This document shows, in pieces, positions 1-12,730 of a DNA stretch of 59,165 bases. The translations under genes and the position numbers were made by a program. The notes beneath the pieces were generated by a model that was given only the letters and a program-made list of their open reading frames with translations, made no database searches and was not told the origin of the DNA. The stretch is from Diplocarpon mali (Eukaryota > Ascomycota > Leotiomycetes > Helotiales > Drepanopezizaceae), in the NCBI GenBank assembly GCA_024741835.1, contig JAENRP010000175.1:1-59165 (forward strand). The letters are read 5' to 3'. Numbering within the stretch: position 1 is the stretch's first letter; every line of letters begins with the position of its first letter.

Positions 1-49
1 ACTATAATCATCTATACCACTTTCTTAAGCCTTTAGCTAAGCTTATAGG

Positions 50-1500
50 TTCTAAGGTGGTCCTGGCTTTATAGGATTAGTCTAATAAAAGTCGCGAATC
101 TTATATAAGGATCTTGCAAAATTTAAAGCGCGATACTAACTTAAATTAGGATTATAACTAGTCCATTTGACCTAATACTCTAGCTTTCCTTAAGATAGGC
201 ATACACCTAGTATCTTAGATACTTTATACTCTTCTTACTTAGTAATCTTTTCTATAATAGGCTAGGGTTATTCCTGACCTAGCAAAGGGTTCTGCAAATC
301 TTTGAATAGTAGCTTTAGCGTAAAGATATTATATATTATAGAACTTATAAGCAGCTTGATCTAATATAAATTGCCTACCTTCTTAAGAACCTCGAAAGGA
401 CTATCCTATTAATTGGCCAGTTTCCTACTAAGGCGGTAGTTCTTAAGATTTTTTATTAAAAGGTAGACTATATCTTTAGGTTTTTAATTAATCTCCCTTT
501 AGTATTGATTTATAAACTTATGCATTTTCTCCTAGGTACGTTCTATATTACCTTTCGCTACTTCCTAAGCTGCGTACATCCTCTCTACTACTAGCTTAGC
601 TTCTGCCTAGTTTAATTTCTCTTATAGGCTGGACGTTTTTAAAGAGATCTAGTCCCAACTTATCTAAGGCGCAACTCTATACTTAAGCTAATATAAGGTT
701 ATACCGATCGAAGCGTAAGGTAGAGTCGATTGCATATAATCTATTAATGGAATTAGTTTACTCTAATTATCTTAATAGTAATTAATAAAAGGCCTTAGCC
801 TTAAATCAATATACTTATTTATGATCTCCGTTTAGCCGTTAGTCTCCTTATAATACGCTATAGAGAGTTTAATCTTAATACTAATAATATGGCAGAACTC
901 TTTCTAAAATGAGGAGACGAATTAGGGGCCTTGGTCTAAGGTAATTGTCTCCGGAGTATAGCCGAATCGATATATCTACTAAACGAATAATCGGGCAGTT
1001 CCTTAAGCGTCGATATCTTTTTAATAAGGAATTATAATAGCGCTCTTATTAAGTCGGTCTATAAAAACTAGGATTCGATTAAAACTATGCTTATTAGGAG
1101 GGAAATCCTTAAAATCTATATATAAGTACTGTATAAGATAATTAGGAATAGGAAGAGGCTGTAAGAGGCCTTGTTATTTAGTGGTCTTCGAATGTAAGAA
1201 TTGATAAGGTCTATAATTTATAATAAATCTTTTATAATCCGAACTCATCCTGACCTAATAGTACTTAGGAGTAAGTAGCTAGTAGGTCTTTAAGCTATTA
1301 GGGTGCGCGCTTAAAGGTTGGTTATAAGCTTCCTAAATTAGATAAGTATATAAGGGAGTATTACAACGTATATAGAGACGCTTCTTAAAGTAAAGCAATC
1401 TGTCTTTTAAGGAGTAGTTTTTAAAGAGGTTGGCGCGAATCTCTTAAAAGGATTCGCAGTTATTTTAATAAAGCTTCTTAATCAAATTAAAGGAATCCTT
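50..1500 (-). pseudogene. Integrase with C-terminal chromodomain, relic of the chromovirus
   Basis: On the minus strand 960-790 reads as the second half of a Ty3 integrase core, including DQGP-x-FVSSF-x-KEFC and a YYKETNG-x-TEIINKYID block (family YHPETDGQTE). These carry the second catalytic Asp and the Glu of the DDE triad. Near 300-100 the frame gives VKWTSYNP and, further on, TNPIKPGPP. This resembles the chromodomain and tail of fungal chromoviruses (VKWxGY...NPxKPGPP), which steer integration to heterochromatin in known families. Multiple RIP-type stops are present. The end of the gene is close to base 1. Confidence 0.82.
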
Positions 1501-1739
1501 AAGTCGATTCGGGGTCGAATTAGGATTATCAGTTGATATTAGGGCGAGGGTGCCTTCGGCAGATTCGGCGAGAAATTTGTCAGCCAGTTTGGTATTAATT
1601 CAAAGGTCTAATTAGGCTAGGGAAATTAAAACCTAAGATCGGCTATCTAGCTTCGCTTGCTTATAAACCGGCATATCCTACTCTTAGCGGCTAAGAATAT
1701 CGGCCTTCCGGTTGTCTTTACTAAGAGTATATACGATTC

Positions 1740-3150
1740 GAAAATTGAAGTCGGATAGGAATTCTATCTATTAGTACTATTTTATAGTTAGAACCTTAGT
1801 AGTTATAAAGTACTTAAGGGAGCAGTGATCTAAGTAAATATCAACTCGCTCCTTAAGTGATATAAGCTTAAGTCTCTATTTATAGTAGGATTTAATAATA
1901 GTAAAGAGTTCCTTATTATATATTTCCTAATTAGGTTTATAGCTAGAGAGTATATGCGAATAGAAGCCAATTGGGTACTATTGCTTATTAGAGTATTGCT
2001 AAGAAAGTACTCTAGCGATAATGCTATTAAAAGTATTAGTTTCCAGCTTTATAAGCAAGTCGGGGTCAAAATAGTAAATTCGCTAAATCGAGAGTAGCTG
2101 TTTGCAAAGCTCTTTAAAAGCGATTCGGCACTCTTCTATCTAATTCTAAGGTACTATCGGTTGGGTCAGAACCGAGAGGGATTTAGCGATTAGCCTGAAG
2201 TTGCAAATGAATTATTAGTAGAACCTGCAAAATCTTAGGTAGGACTTTACTTTAGTAATAGTTTTTAAGTACCTTTAGTTGCGCAGTAGTTCGACCTTTT
2301 TAAGGTCTGGTTCGATCCTAGTTATTATTAGAATATATCTGAGATATTGAGTTTGAGTAATGTAGAACTTGTACTTCTTAATATCTGCTTAAAGGCCAGC
2401 CTTTAAGAGTTGTTTTAGTACCTTTTCAATATAACCCTAGTGCTCTTTAACGTTCTTTAAGTAAATTAAAATATCGTTTAAATATACTATATAAAAATCA
2501 TTTAAGTAATTTAAAAGAACGTTATTCATATACTACTAATAAGTACTAGGTCTATTATAAAGGCTGAATAGGAGAACCTTGCATTTATAGGATCTGTACT
2601 TTATTTAAAAGGTAGTATATTCCTTTGATTTAAGGTCTATTCGTATCCGATTGAAAGCGGCCCGAATATCTAGTTTTATAAAAATCTTAGCTTTGGATAC
2701 TTGCCTTAAAAGCTCGTCTATCCTTAGAATCGGGTAAGCGTCTTTCTGAGTTAGTATATTTAGCTTCTGGTAGTCTATGCAAAATCGGAGGCTACTGTCG
2801 GCCTTCTTTATAAATAGTACTAGCAAAGTAAAGGGGCTAGTACTTATTTTAATAAAGCCTTTATTTAAATTCTTAAGTAAGTACTCCTTTATAACCTTAA
2901 GCTCCTTAGTAGATTGATAATAGAAGGGCGAATAGGCATTAGGCAAGGGCTCTTCCAGCTATATCTTATAATTATAGTACCGATAGGGAGGGAGGGTATT
3001 TGTATCCCTTTTTAAGAAAGCTAGTCTTAAAGATCGGTACTGTTTTAGGAGTCGATTATTAATTAGCTTTTCAATATTAGGATTCTTAGGCTTATATCTT
3101 TCCTTTAGAATCCTATCTACTTTATAAATACTAGTTTAAAAGAACTCTAT
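1740..3150 (-). pseudogene. Reverse transcriptase plus RNase H relic of the chromovirus
   Basis: The open piece 2946-2605 (minus) contains the Ty3 RT finger and palm blocks: LRFCIDYQKLN, DAYPILRIDELL and IKLDIRAAFNRIRI. After a few stops the catalytic box reads YLNDILIY near 2470, where the family has YLDDILIY; one Asp has become Asn. RNase H follows with a LETNTFNSIIARVLS block (family ETDAS...GVLSQ) and NKELFTIIK near 2000-1850. Together these convert element RNA to cDNA. RT is about the usual length. Mutation of the active-site Asp and many Gln/Trp-to-stop changes show it is inactive. Confidence 0.88.
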
Positions 3151-3239
3151 CTCCTTACGCTTTATATTATAATAAAAGGCGTTAGCACTAATTTCGCAAA
3201 TAGGAACTGTAGCTTTAGGGCATTTGCAAATAGGGTTAG

Positions 3240-3933
3240 ATTATAGTTGATTCGTATTAGACTGTTTTCCTAAATCTAGCTTAATCATAAGCAAGGGCGC
3301 TAGCCTAGTAATAGTAATAGGGATCTTACGCTTAGCTAAAGCTACTAAATTGACGTAGGACTATCTTCTATTAATCTATTAAGCTTTATCTATAGCTATT
3401 TCTCATTCTCTGCAATTAACGTCGACTTAATAATCAGATCGGATCCAAAGTCCTTTAAAAAGGAGAAGACGAATGACGATTTCCTTTGCGAATTAGGAAG
3501 ATAGGAGGTAATACAAAGGCTATAAGAATCGGTTTTCCTTCGGGTTAAGTTTAAGTTAGAATTAGCGTATCCATTTGACTTTAATAATAGCATTACGCTA
3601 GCTAAGGTTAAGAATAACTTAAGGGCAGTTGTAAATACGCCTTCTATCAATTGTTAAGTAAAAGCGCATATAGTGCGTAGCTTATATACAAATGGTATTT
3701 TAAAATCCATAGATAGGAATAGGGGCTAAAAGAGGAAGAATTTTAAAGCCAATTGCTCTTGAAAGATATATAAAAAGGGAACGATTTAAAAATAGGTAAT
3801 TAAAGGCTCTAGTATCTGCTAAAGCTAATAATAATACTTTAAGTCTATTTATACTAATAGTATAAGAGGTTAGGAATTGCTTCCCTTCTATTAAAGAGTT
3901 AAGATCTAGCTTTAATAAGTTGCACTTTCGCAA
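3240..3933 (-). pseudogene. Retroviral-type aspartic protease relic of the chromovirus
   Basis: The 77-codon open stretch 3933-3700 (minus) carries LADTRAFNYLFLNRSL. This corresponds to the fungal Ty3 protease signature DTGA-x-GY-x-FI-x-RSL, with the catalytic-loop Gly changed to Arg and Asp to Asn downstream. It is followed by LPLLAPIPIYGF, a known conserved block of this protease type. A second open piece (3650-3396) lies in another frame and probably holds the protease C-terminus, so there is at least one frameshift. The protease would process Gag-Pol in the particle. It is clearly dead. Confidence 0.72.
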
Positions 3934-3999
3934 GCTTAAGTAAAAGTCTTTTCTTAGGCCTCTTTATTTTCCTAATCTTCCTCTATTTTAACCCTATTT

Positions 4000-5560
4000 T
4001 TAATTAAGTCTAAAGTTAGATTAGCTTCCTTTATATCTTCTAAGGTATTAATCTTACCTATAGAAGGGCACTTAGTCTTATAATAACTAGTTTTACTATA
4101 GGTCTAGTAGGTAGCTTACTTAAAAGGCAAAGTAAGAGAACTAGCCTTAGCTAGCGTATCTTAATAAAAAGGGGTAGTCGGCTTTAAGGCTAATATCCTA
4201 GAAGCTTAAGTGGTACTTCTAGCGCTTAGACTATAAGCGGTCTTATTAAAGAGCGAACCGGATATCTTCTAGTATAATACTAGAGTTGCCTTGCTTCTAA
4301 TCGAAGGGTTGAGAAGTTAGTTACTTTAGCATTCGGCATTAAAGGCGTTCAATTAGTTAACTATAATAGTATAGTCCTTTCCTTAAGAGGCCTTAGCTAA
4401 AGTGCAAGTAGATTTAAGCTAAGGGGTAATCTTATTTTATATAAAGAAGAATCACTCAGATCTTAAGACCTCTCCTTAGATCGCAGCGGATTGGAATCGG
4501 GCCTGAAATTAAGGAAAAGTTTCTTTAGAATAACTGGCTTCCCTTATATAGAGGTAGTGGAAAGTAGATCGGAATAGGTCTACCTCTTAGCTAATTAAAA
4601 AGTAACTGCTTAGCAGTTCTACTATTTCTTAATAGTTTTAAAAGGGATTAATCTCTAAGAGGTACTAAGGTTCAAGGTACGTTTAGGCTTATCCTATAGT
4701 AGATCTTTAAATAAGGGCTTAGCGAGCTCGCTTATTTAAGTATAGGTCGGCGTTGACTTGCAATCGGTCTTGGACTAAAGCTAACTACTACTTATATATT
4801 AAAGAGGTTCTATTATTAAAGGGAGTGATCTTTTCGATTAGCTGAATTTTTAGCCATTTTATATCTATATCAACTTCTAAAGGAGGCTAAGTCTTACTTT
4901 ATTAAAGGTAGGTAGATTCTCGCTTAGTAGTCTAATATATACGCTAAGCCGTTTCTTAGCTTTAATAAGCTAGGGTCTTTAGGCTAAAGATAGCCTAAGC
5001 AATCCTACTAATCTCACTTTATAGTTATTAATTAGATTAATCTTAGCATTATAAGGATTCCTTTAAACCTAAGACTATTCCTTATAAGACGTTTAGGTTC
5101 GAAAAGTCTTATTTATCTTAATTGGCTTAGCTATAGCGTTATAGTCTCTTGCCCTTGGCAGCGGAGGAAGGTCCAGCCTTAAGGGCTAGGGTAAGGGTAC
5201 TTCCTATAAAAGCTAGTTCCTTAAATGAATTAGGTATATTTTATATCTGCTGACTTTTGGCTAATAGGAAATTCATTTTACTGATTTTAGTTTCGATAGT
5301 GATTCGGTTAAAAAGGGGTTCTATAGAAAAAGGGTTTTAGTAGCGTAGTACTCTCTTAACTTTTACCTATAGCGCTTTTATAAAAGGAGTAGTTAAGAAA
5401 ATCCGGCTAATAAAAGCGTTCCTTAATTATATTAGTTAATAAGCTATACTTAAGCTCCCAATTTGTCTAAAAGATCTCTAGGATCCTAACTCTATTGAAA
5501 GTCGAAATAACCGCAAATCGATTTTCCAAAAGGGTAGGATATTATTAAAAGCCGTCCTTA
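4000..5560 (-). pseudogene. gag (capsid/nucleocapsid) relic of the chromovirus
   Basis: Gag is the structural polyprotein that forms the virus-like particle. The diagnostic part is the nucleocapsid zinc knuckle at 4109-4068 (minus). The expected C-x2-C-x4-H-x4-C reads Y-x2-Y-x4-Y-x4-C, so two Cys and the His have each become Tyr by single G-to-A or C-to-T changes. One Gln inside it is a stop. The rest is AT-rich with many in-frame TAA/TAG and cannot be delimited well. It runs into the protease on the same strand. Confidence 0.6.
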
Positions 5561-5599
5561 ATAGAGAAGAACTTCTTTATTTAATATAATAATATAGAA

Positions 5600-5870
5600 C
5601 CGCTAAAGTGCAAGATCAAGTATAGGAGTAAGAAGTAGTGCAAAAGGCGTATTCTATAGGTCTAATACGAAGGAAACGAAGAAGTTAGAGAACCCTCCTT
5701 AGGGGAGAGCCCTTCTTCCTTATATATATAGCAGCTAGGAGCTCTATTGCCCGCTTATATAATATTATATAAAAATATCCTTTTATACCTTTAGGGTCGA
5801 TTCAAGAAAACCCTATATTAAATCGAGATTGCAAAACCTTAAAACGCTATACTCCCAGGTAATTGCACTA
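5600..5870 (-). repeat. Probable 5' LTR/leader of the chromovirus
   Basis: This stretch separates the gag relic from G1 gene X. On the minus strand it has a run of TATATATATA near 5721-5731 followed by a purine-rich stretch, a plausible LTR promoter. The right limit is set where homology to the plus-strand G1 copy starts, near 5875. The left limit is a guess, since the partner LTR lies outside the window. Confidence 0.45.
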
Positions 5871-5874
5871 AGTG

Positions 5875-8590
5875 GAGGTGCAGCCGTTATACTACTTGCA
5901 TTAATCTATCAAAGTACTAGAGGTTGCTTTAAAGCAAAGACTAAAAAGATAAAATCGGAGATTCAAGTCTTATTTTCCAAGGTGTTCTTATTAAAGACGG
6001 CCGTATAGTTATTGCAAAAGGCTATAAAACCACTAGTCCTATAAGAATTATCTAAAAGCATTTTAAGAAGGTATCCCTATTTTATTATTACTATAATTAG
6101 ACTACTATTATCAGTAATAGGTCGCAAGATCTCCTTTTGCTTTAACTTTGCAATCATTTAAGCTAATTAAGATTTTGAACTAAGTGCTTAAGAAGTCTAT
6201 CGACTTATCTTCTTTATAAATAGAATGAGTTTTATAATCGACTAAGAGCCGACCTACCTATTAAGGCTTTTAGAAGCTAGCCCTTATCCGATTAATAGGA
6301 TCTAATAATCTAAGACTTACTTTCTAATAAAATTAACTCGTAGGCCAGGACCGCAAGTGAAAATCGGAATTTCTTTATTAGTAGTACTTATATCTCTCTT
6401 TATCAAAATGACTTAATTATAAAAACTAAGGCCAATCAATTAAAAAGGTTCAAGGTAGGCCATAAGCTAATAGGCTCCTCTACTTTTCGCTATTATAGCT
6501 AAGAGGTAGAGTCTATAATGCATCCAAAGGACTTATTAAGTAAGGCTAAATATCATATTATAAAGAAAATAAAAAGGTATAAAGGTCGCATTATTTATAA
6601 AGTAGAAGTAATAAAGGTATATTTCTACTTCTTATCTTATAATAGAGAGGAATATACTTATAAAAGCACTATTATTAGTAGTAAAATTGTCGGTTAAGAA
6701 GCAGCATCCGAAGGGTTTAGGCATCACAATTGACCCTTCTTCCTCTATTTCCTCTTACTATTTATTGCTTAATAATATCGAAAAGAAAGAATTATTCCAT
6801 TTAATCAGCTCCAATGCCTTTAAAACTTTAGGATCAGCCCTGAATTTTATAATACCTAAAGATGCCTCTATTATCAATAGATTGGATTTGCATATCCTTA
6901 AAGAGATAAAGAACTAATTATCAAAGTAGATTAGAAAAAGATCAATATCTTCTATTATATAAAGAAGTTTAAGGTATTTAATAGTTTTATCAATATCAAA
7001 TCCTTTATAATTAAGACTATAGTAAACCGAAAGAGAGCGAATATAAAGGTCGCAAAGTCTTCTCCCTTCGATTCTTATGCTAAGAAGATACTATCGAAAG
7101 CGAGTCTTTATTATAAAGGATACCTAAATATTATATCGTTCTCTAAGCTTAAGGTTAAGAATAACCGATTGAAGCATATTGCTATAATTATAAATATCTT
7201 AATTAATAGATTCCTCTTTGCGTTCTCTTTCTTATAAGATAAAATAGTTTCGCTTAGCATTTAAAAGACTAAGTTCTGGACTTTTATAATTATTAAAGAA
7301 TTAAATAATATCTATAAAGGCAAACTCATTTAAGATAAGCTATTAAATCTATTTAATAGCTCTCCTAGTCATCTTTAAAGCAATAGGAATAGGGTCTTCC
7401 CTTATATTATCGTTTTTAAAATAGTTATATATAAATATAAAGAAGTCAAGAACTAGCTCCTTTAAGTTATTAAAGAAGGAGTTTAAGCGAGCGCGCAATC
7501 CTTTAGTTTTAAATTGCAAATCAGCTAAGGTAGCTATCGAACGATCTATCCTTTTTAAAGGTTAAGCTAAAATAGGTCGTTTAGCTAAAGGAGAGTCCTT
7601 TAAAGATTCCGAAAATTCTAAAGAGGCTGCGCTAAGCATTTAGGCAGTTTATTCAATAGCAGTTTCTAAAATCATTTTAGCAAAAGGCAGGTTAGGTCCA
7701 GTTTTAAAATTCTTATTTTTAACTCTTAGTCTAAGACCGCGAGTTAAATCATATAGTTTAGCACTTATTATATCTTTAAGTTAAGAAGCGAATTTTAAAG
7801 CAGGCTTAATTATAAATAACCAATTCCCTTCTTTATTATTAAAGAAATCTTATCTAAACCTTATTATAAGAGTCTAATTCTCTTTTAAAATAAGTAAACT
7901 ATAAGCAAAAGCACAAAGCCTTAGTATATTAATAATAGTACTATTAGATAAGGTAATATCTATAGCTTAATTTGATCTTTTTATAGCCCTATTAGCTACT
8001 ATAAGTACTGTATTAAATAGGCTTATAAATCTGCGACTGTGAATTCGATTGCCTCAGAATTTTACTACTCCTTCTTAAATAATAAAGAAATTAAGAATCT
8101 AAATAGCTTTAGTAATAGGAGTGTTTTCCTTAAGAATTTTTAATAATACTTGTCTTCTATTATTAAAATCAATATTTATTAAAAAGTGCAAACAAAATAG
8201 GAATCCTCTCTTATTAATAGCTAAATTATCTAATCGTCGAATAGATTCTTCTCTTTTATCTTAATCTATTTTAAAAGTATTAGCTAAGGTTATATATTAA
8301 TCTGCGTCAGCTAAGAATTCCTCTCTAGAGATTCCCTTTAGTCTTAATTCTTTAATTAGAAAGTCGTTAAATTAAAGAATTCCAAAGGCCACCTAGGTTG
8401 AAAGATTGCTAATAGCATTCGCATAAGCTAAAAGGAGTTTTTATTACTTTATATTTCCTAAGGCTGCGTAGGTCGATTTAAAGCTCTTTAATAATATAAT
8501 AGCTCTACTATCCTAAGAGAAGTTTATAACTAGTACTTATTTATCTCTTATCGCAGTAGATAAAACCATTTATAAGTTCTTTAAAGGCAT
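5875..8590 (-). pseudogene. Gene X of G1 copy 1 (unrecognised protein), truncated
   Basis: This is the inverted counterpart of gene X at 53882-57253. The start codon aligns with the CAT at 8588-8590, about 315 bp after the pol relic ends, the same spacing as in the plus copy. Palindromes at 7721-7745 and 6335-6359 match those at 54727 and 56113. The last quarter is missing because the chromovirus abuts near 5875. I do not recognise the protein; see the plus-strand copy for a description. In-frame stops are at Gln/Trp positions. Confidence 0.7.
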
Positions 8591-8903
8591 ATTACTTATA
8601 AAAGATAAGTAGTATAAATAAGAGAGTTCAATAAGGTACAAGAATTAAAAGGGCATATAAGCTGCAATAGGTTTATTATATATATATTAAGGAAATTGGA
8701 CTTTTTATTTATTATTTAAGGAAAGTAATAGGAATATTATAATTAAAGGCTAATATTAAAAATGCAAAATAAGTCAAAGTAAGTAAGAATTTAAAGTAAT
8801 CTTAAAAGATTTATATCCTAAATAATAAAAGAGGCGACCTTACTGAAAATATAAAAATAAGGATTAGAGGAAGGTAAGATAATTAATAGATTAGGAAATC
8901 GTT

Positions 8904-11900
8904 TAGTATTCCCGCTTACGTTCTTTAGATATTTTAAGAATAATAACTTAAGGTCGCGATTAATTAGGTATTTTAATATTCTTTACTCGCAGGACCGGCT
9001 TATAGGTTAAATTAGAAAAATCTTAGTCTTTATCTAAGGGTTCAAAATTGCTTATATTGCCGTCGGTTCCTATAGAGGATTCAGAGGTTATATCAATTTC
9101 TAATTCGTCTTCTAAAGGAAATAAGGTCTAATTGCGTCGATAAAAGCGCTTTAGTCAGTTGGCTGCAAAGGTTCCTTTAATATTGACTCTATTAAGTTCC
9201 TAAAGAGAATAGTATCCCTTTTCTTTCTACTCAGATTTAACCTTAAATAGATTAAGCCATTAATAATTAAGTTTAATATTTGCTAATATATTAATACTTC
9301 TTATAATATTATAAACTAAGATAAGATCATCTTTTCGAATAGGATGCATTTTAAGTACTTTAGAAGCAGCCTACGCTTCCTTAGCTTTTTCCTAATATCG
9401 TTTCTTTTATAGAATGATTTCCTTTATATCTATATCTTAAAGCTTAAGTTATCGGCATCTTATTATAAGCAAATCGGAACGGTTCCGAATTTGACTATAG
9501 TTGAATAATCTTTAAATAGGCTATTAGAATTTAAAAGGGAGCTATATCTCTCTACTATAGATAAGGAAGAATAGTATAACTCCAGTCGGTTTATAAATTA
9601 TCATTCGATAAGTAAAGAGTATTTTATAAAAGCGTTTTATTTAATCCTTAAATCCTTTATAAGTAACTTTAGATAAACTATTAAGAATATTATAGTATCT
9701 TTATTCTATTACTCTATTAGCTTTCGAGTTATACGCTAAGATTTGAACCCATTTAATACTATATTTTCATAAGAAAGCTTTAACTACTCCTTTATTTTCA
9801 AGGCCTCTATTAATAATTAATCTATTAAAAAGTTTATAGCAATAGACTATATCTTCCCAAAGGAACTTTGCAATAAATTCAGAGTTAGCAGATCTTAAAG
9901 GTCATCTTTTAGGCTATTTTAATAGGTCTTCCTTTGCTAAAATAAAATATATTATCCTATTCTTAGTAGTTAGTACTTGTATAATATCAAAGCTAACTTT
10001 ATAAAAAAGGCCTAATAGCTAGGTTAAGAATAAAGGATTTTCCTTATAACTAGGTTTTTATTTCTAATAAGGGATGCAACTCTTTATAAAAGCTTTATAA
10101 TCTTTAAAAGAGCCTTTCTAAAAGAATTTTCTTAAGAGTTAGTAGTAAATAGACTTAGCTCCTTAGTGGCCAGTTTCCTTATAAATATCCTAGATAGCCT
10201 TAGCCCTTAGTTTTTCATTATTTAAGCAGAGTCGTATAAGGAATAAGTTATTACTCCTTTTAAATAATCGTCTTCTTTATATTAAATAAATCAAAGCTTT
10301 AGCTTTAAATTTCTGAAAATCCTTAGGAGCAACTGTCTTTAATTATTTAAGTATAATTAAAAACTTTGCGATTTCTTCAGAGTCACCTAAGTAATTAAGT
10401 GATAAAATTCTCTTATTTAACTTATAAGCTGGGCTTGCAAGTCAAATCCCTTTGAGGTAATATATTAATAGATAACTAACTTCGTTTTCTACCTACTTAT
10501 TAATATCTATTTCATCTTCTTTAATTAAATCAAAGGGGTAGGGCTAAGTTCTTTTTAAAAGGCCGTTAGCAGTAGTGTTTTTCATTCTTAAAATATATTT
10601 GACTTTAAAGTCTATTAGTCTTATCTAAGCAATCCATTTTATTAGCAAGGCTCTTGGTAGGTCGCTTGCAGCTCTATTCAATTGTTCTATTAGCACTTTA
10701 GCATCAGTTTCGAGAATGAAGTAAGTATTATAAAGGTCGCTTCTTATCTTTTTCATTGCTTTTAAAGTGCCTTTGCATTCCTATTTAATAGTATTATACT
10801 TTGTCTTCGCTAGATTCCAAAGACCACTTTTAAAGCGAGCTAGATGTCTTTTCTATTAGTTATTAGCTTATTAAAGGATAGTACCTTATCCGATTAAGCT
10901 TACGTTAACTATTAGTATAATTGGCCTAGCGTTAGCTCTATAGTCTATTTTAATCAGATAAAGCACCTTAAGCAACGCTTGCTTTAGTTGTTTTATAGCC
11001 TCTATTTAAGGTTTCTCCTATTGAAACTTAGCCCCTTTCTAAAATAAGGAGTAAATAAGTACTGCCTTTTTAGCAAAATCCTTAATCTAAATGCGATAGT
11101 ATACTATAACTTTAATAAATGCGCAAGCTTCTGCCATATTATCATACCTCTTCTATTCGTCGATTTTAAGTACTTTAGCCCTCTAAGGACTTCGGCTATT
11201 AGAATTAGTAATAAAATTAATAATTTCTATTAATAGGAGATAGTATTATAACTTCGGACTAACTGTTGCTCTTGCTTTTTCAAATCGTATAAGCACCTAG
11301 TCTAGGTTCTAAATGTATTCTATTATAAATCGTTATATGCTAAGGAGAACTTCTTTATAGTTATAAAATGATCTTAATCCTTTTACTCCTATATCGTCTA
11401 TATAAGGGAGCGCAATATTAAGTATGCAATCTACTAGTATCTTATAGATTACTTAGATAAATTAAGCGATCGAATTTGTAGCCCTTTAAAGTAATCTTAT
11501 TATCCAAAGTAGCCTAAGAGGGGTTTGAATTGCTATTATATCTCTTGATTTAATATTAAAAATGAATTAATTATATTTAAAGAAGAAGTTAATAAGAGAG
11601 CTATAGGTTAATCCTATAAATTCATTTAAGAACTCATCTATATTTAAAGGAACGTTAGCGTCTTTAATAGTTACTTAGTTTATCTCTACTACTACTATTA
11701 TTAGTTTATAAGTTCCCTTCTCCTTCTTAGCAACTAGGAACCATTTATTCTTATAAAGGCTATTACAAAACTCAAGAATACCTTGCTTTAGCCTATCCTT
11801 TAATATTTCGATTACCTTTTCTTAAAGAGCTTTAAGGACCTCGAATGTTTTCTCTTATTAGGCTTTATAAGGTATTATCTTAATCTTAATATAAGGCGTA

Positions 11901-12730
11901 ACCTCTTTTTAAATCTGGCTAAGTTCCATTTAATCAAAAGCTAAGGCGTCCTTTCGATTTATTAAGGTTTTATAAAGTAGTTCGCATTCTTACTCTATCA
12001 AGTCTTCTTTAATTTTTAATATATTAAAACATTCTTTTATTAATTAATATCCGATAGGTTTATTAAAAAATCTGCTTATAATAAACTTATCGAATTTGCC
12101 ACCCGGCTTTAGAGGTCGAAGCTTCTTATCTTATTTAAACCAATCATCTAGTCCTCTAGGCTTTAAGCTATTAAAGATTCCCTAATCTACTAGTTGTACT
12201 TTATCGGCCTTACTTTTATATATAGTTCGAATATTAGCTAGTACTATACTTCTCTACTTCTTTCCTTTTTTATTAAATCCTATAAAACGATCCGAATTTT
12301 CCTTTTTAAAAATAAATAAAAGATTTTCTAAGTTATTAATTTAAAGTGCGTAAATAGAAATATTATTAGTAATTTTATTGTTTTTCACTCGCAAGTCTGG
12401 CTTATAAGTGGTTTTTAAGTTTTTTAAAATAATTAGTGAATTATTAAAATTTATAAAACGAACTCTCTTCTCTATCTTATTTTTCTTTTTTCTTAATTAT
12501 TAAGTTAATAAAACGCTAATTATACTATTTTTCAAAATTCTAGATTTGACTCCTAATCTAAGACTATAAGTCAAATCACTATTATTTAAAATCGATAAAC
12601 TCACCTTTCTTTTACTATAACTCCTCGCTAGGTGCCTTCCTTTACTAGCATTAAGCCTAGCCCTTATACTAGCTAATCGTTTCCTAAAACCTTATTTTAA
12701 AATTTGGCTATATCTCTTGCGATAACCATT
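8904..12730 (-). pseudogene. G1 copy 1 pol: RT, RNase H and integrase relic
   Basis: Minus-strand counterpart of pol at about 49750-53568. By alignment to that copy, RT lies at about 11900-11370, RNase H at about 10990-10570 and integrase at about 10380-8904. Palindromes sit in the linkers before RT (12549 and 12386), between RNase H and IN (10420) and at the IN tail (8984). Frame relative to the protease is shifted as in the plus copy: the distance between the protease GAT codon start and the linker palindrome is 272 nt in both, i.e. 2 modulo 3. Stops are RIP-like. Confidence 0.85.

Larger units (their letters stand above)
1..5870 (-). mobile_element. Ty3/gypsy chromovirus-type retrotransposon, RIP-decayed, 3' end off window
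   Basis: Read on the minus strand, the order is 5' LTR/leader (about 5600-5870), gag with a zinc knuckle (4068-4109), aspartic protease (about 3830), reverse transcriptase (about 3150-2330), RNase H (about 2110-1740), integrase (about 1500-480) and a chromodomain-like tail (about 300-100). This is the Ty3/gypsy order with a C-terminal chromodomain, known as a chromovirus. The 3' LTR would lie left of base 1. Stops fall mainly at Gln/Trp codons, as RIP predicts. The element abuts gene X of G1 copy 1 near 5870, which fits insertion into that element. The exact junction is uncertain because no second LTR is in view. Confidence 0.88.

Noticed and set aside
6687..6917. 76-codon open frame MSVKK..., repeated at 55555-55785 on the opposite strand
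   Set aside because: It is antisense to gene X in both G1 copies. X is open through this region apart from RIP stops and has conserved flanking frame; the antisense match simply follows from the two copies being homologous.
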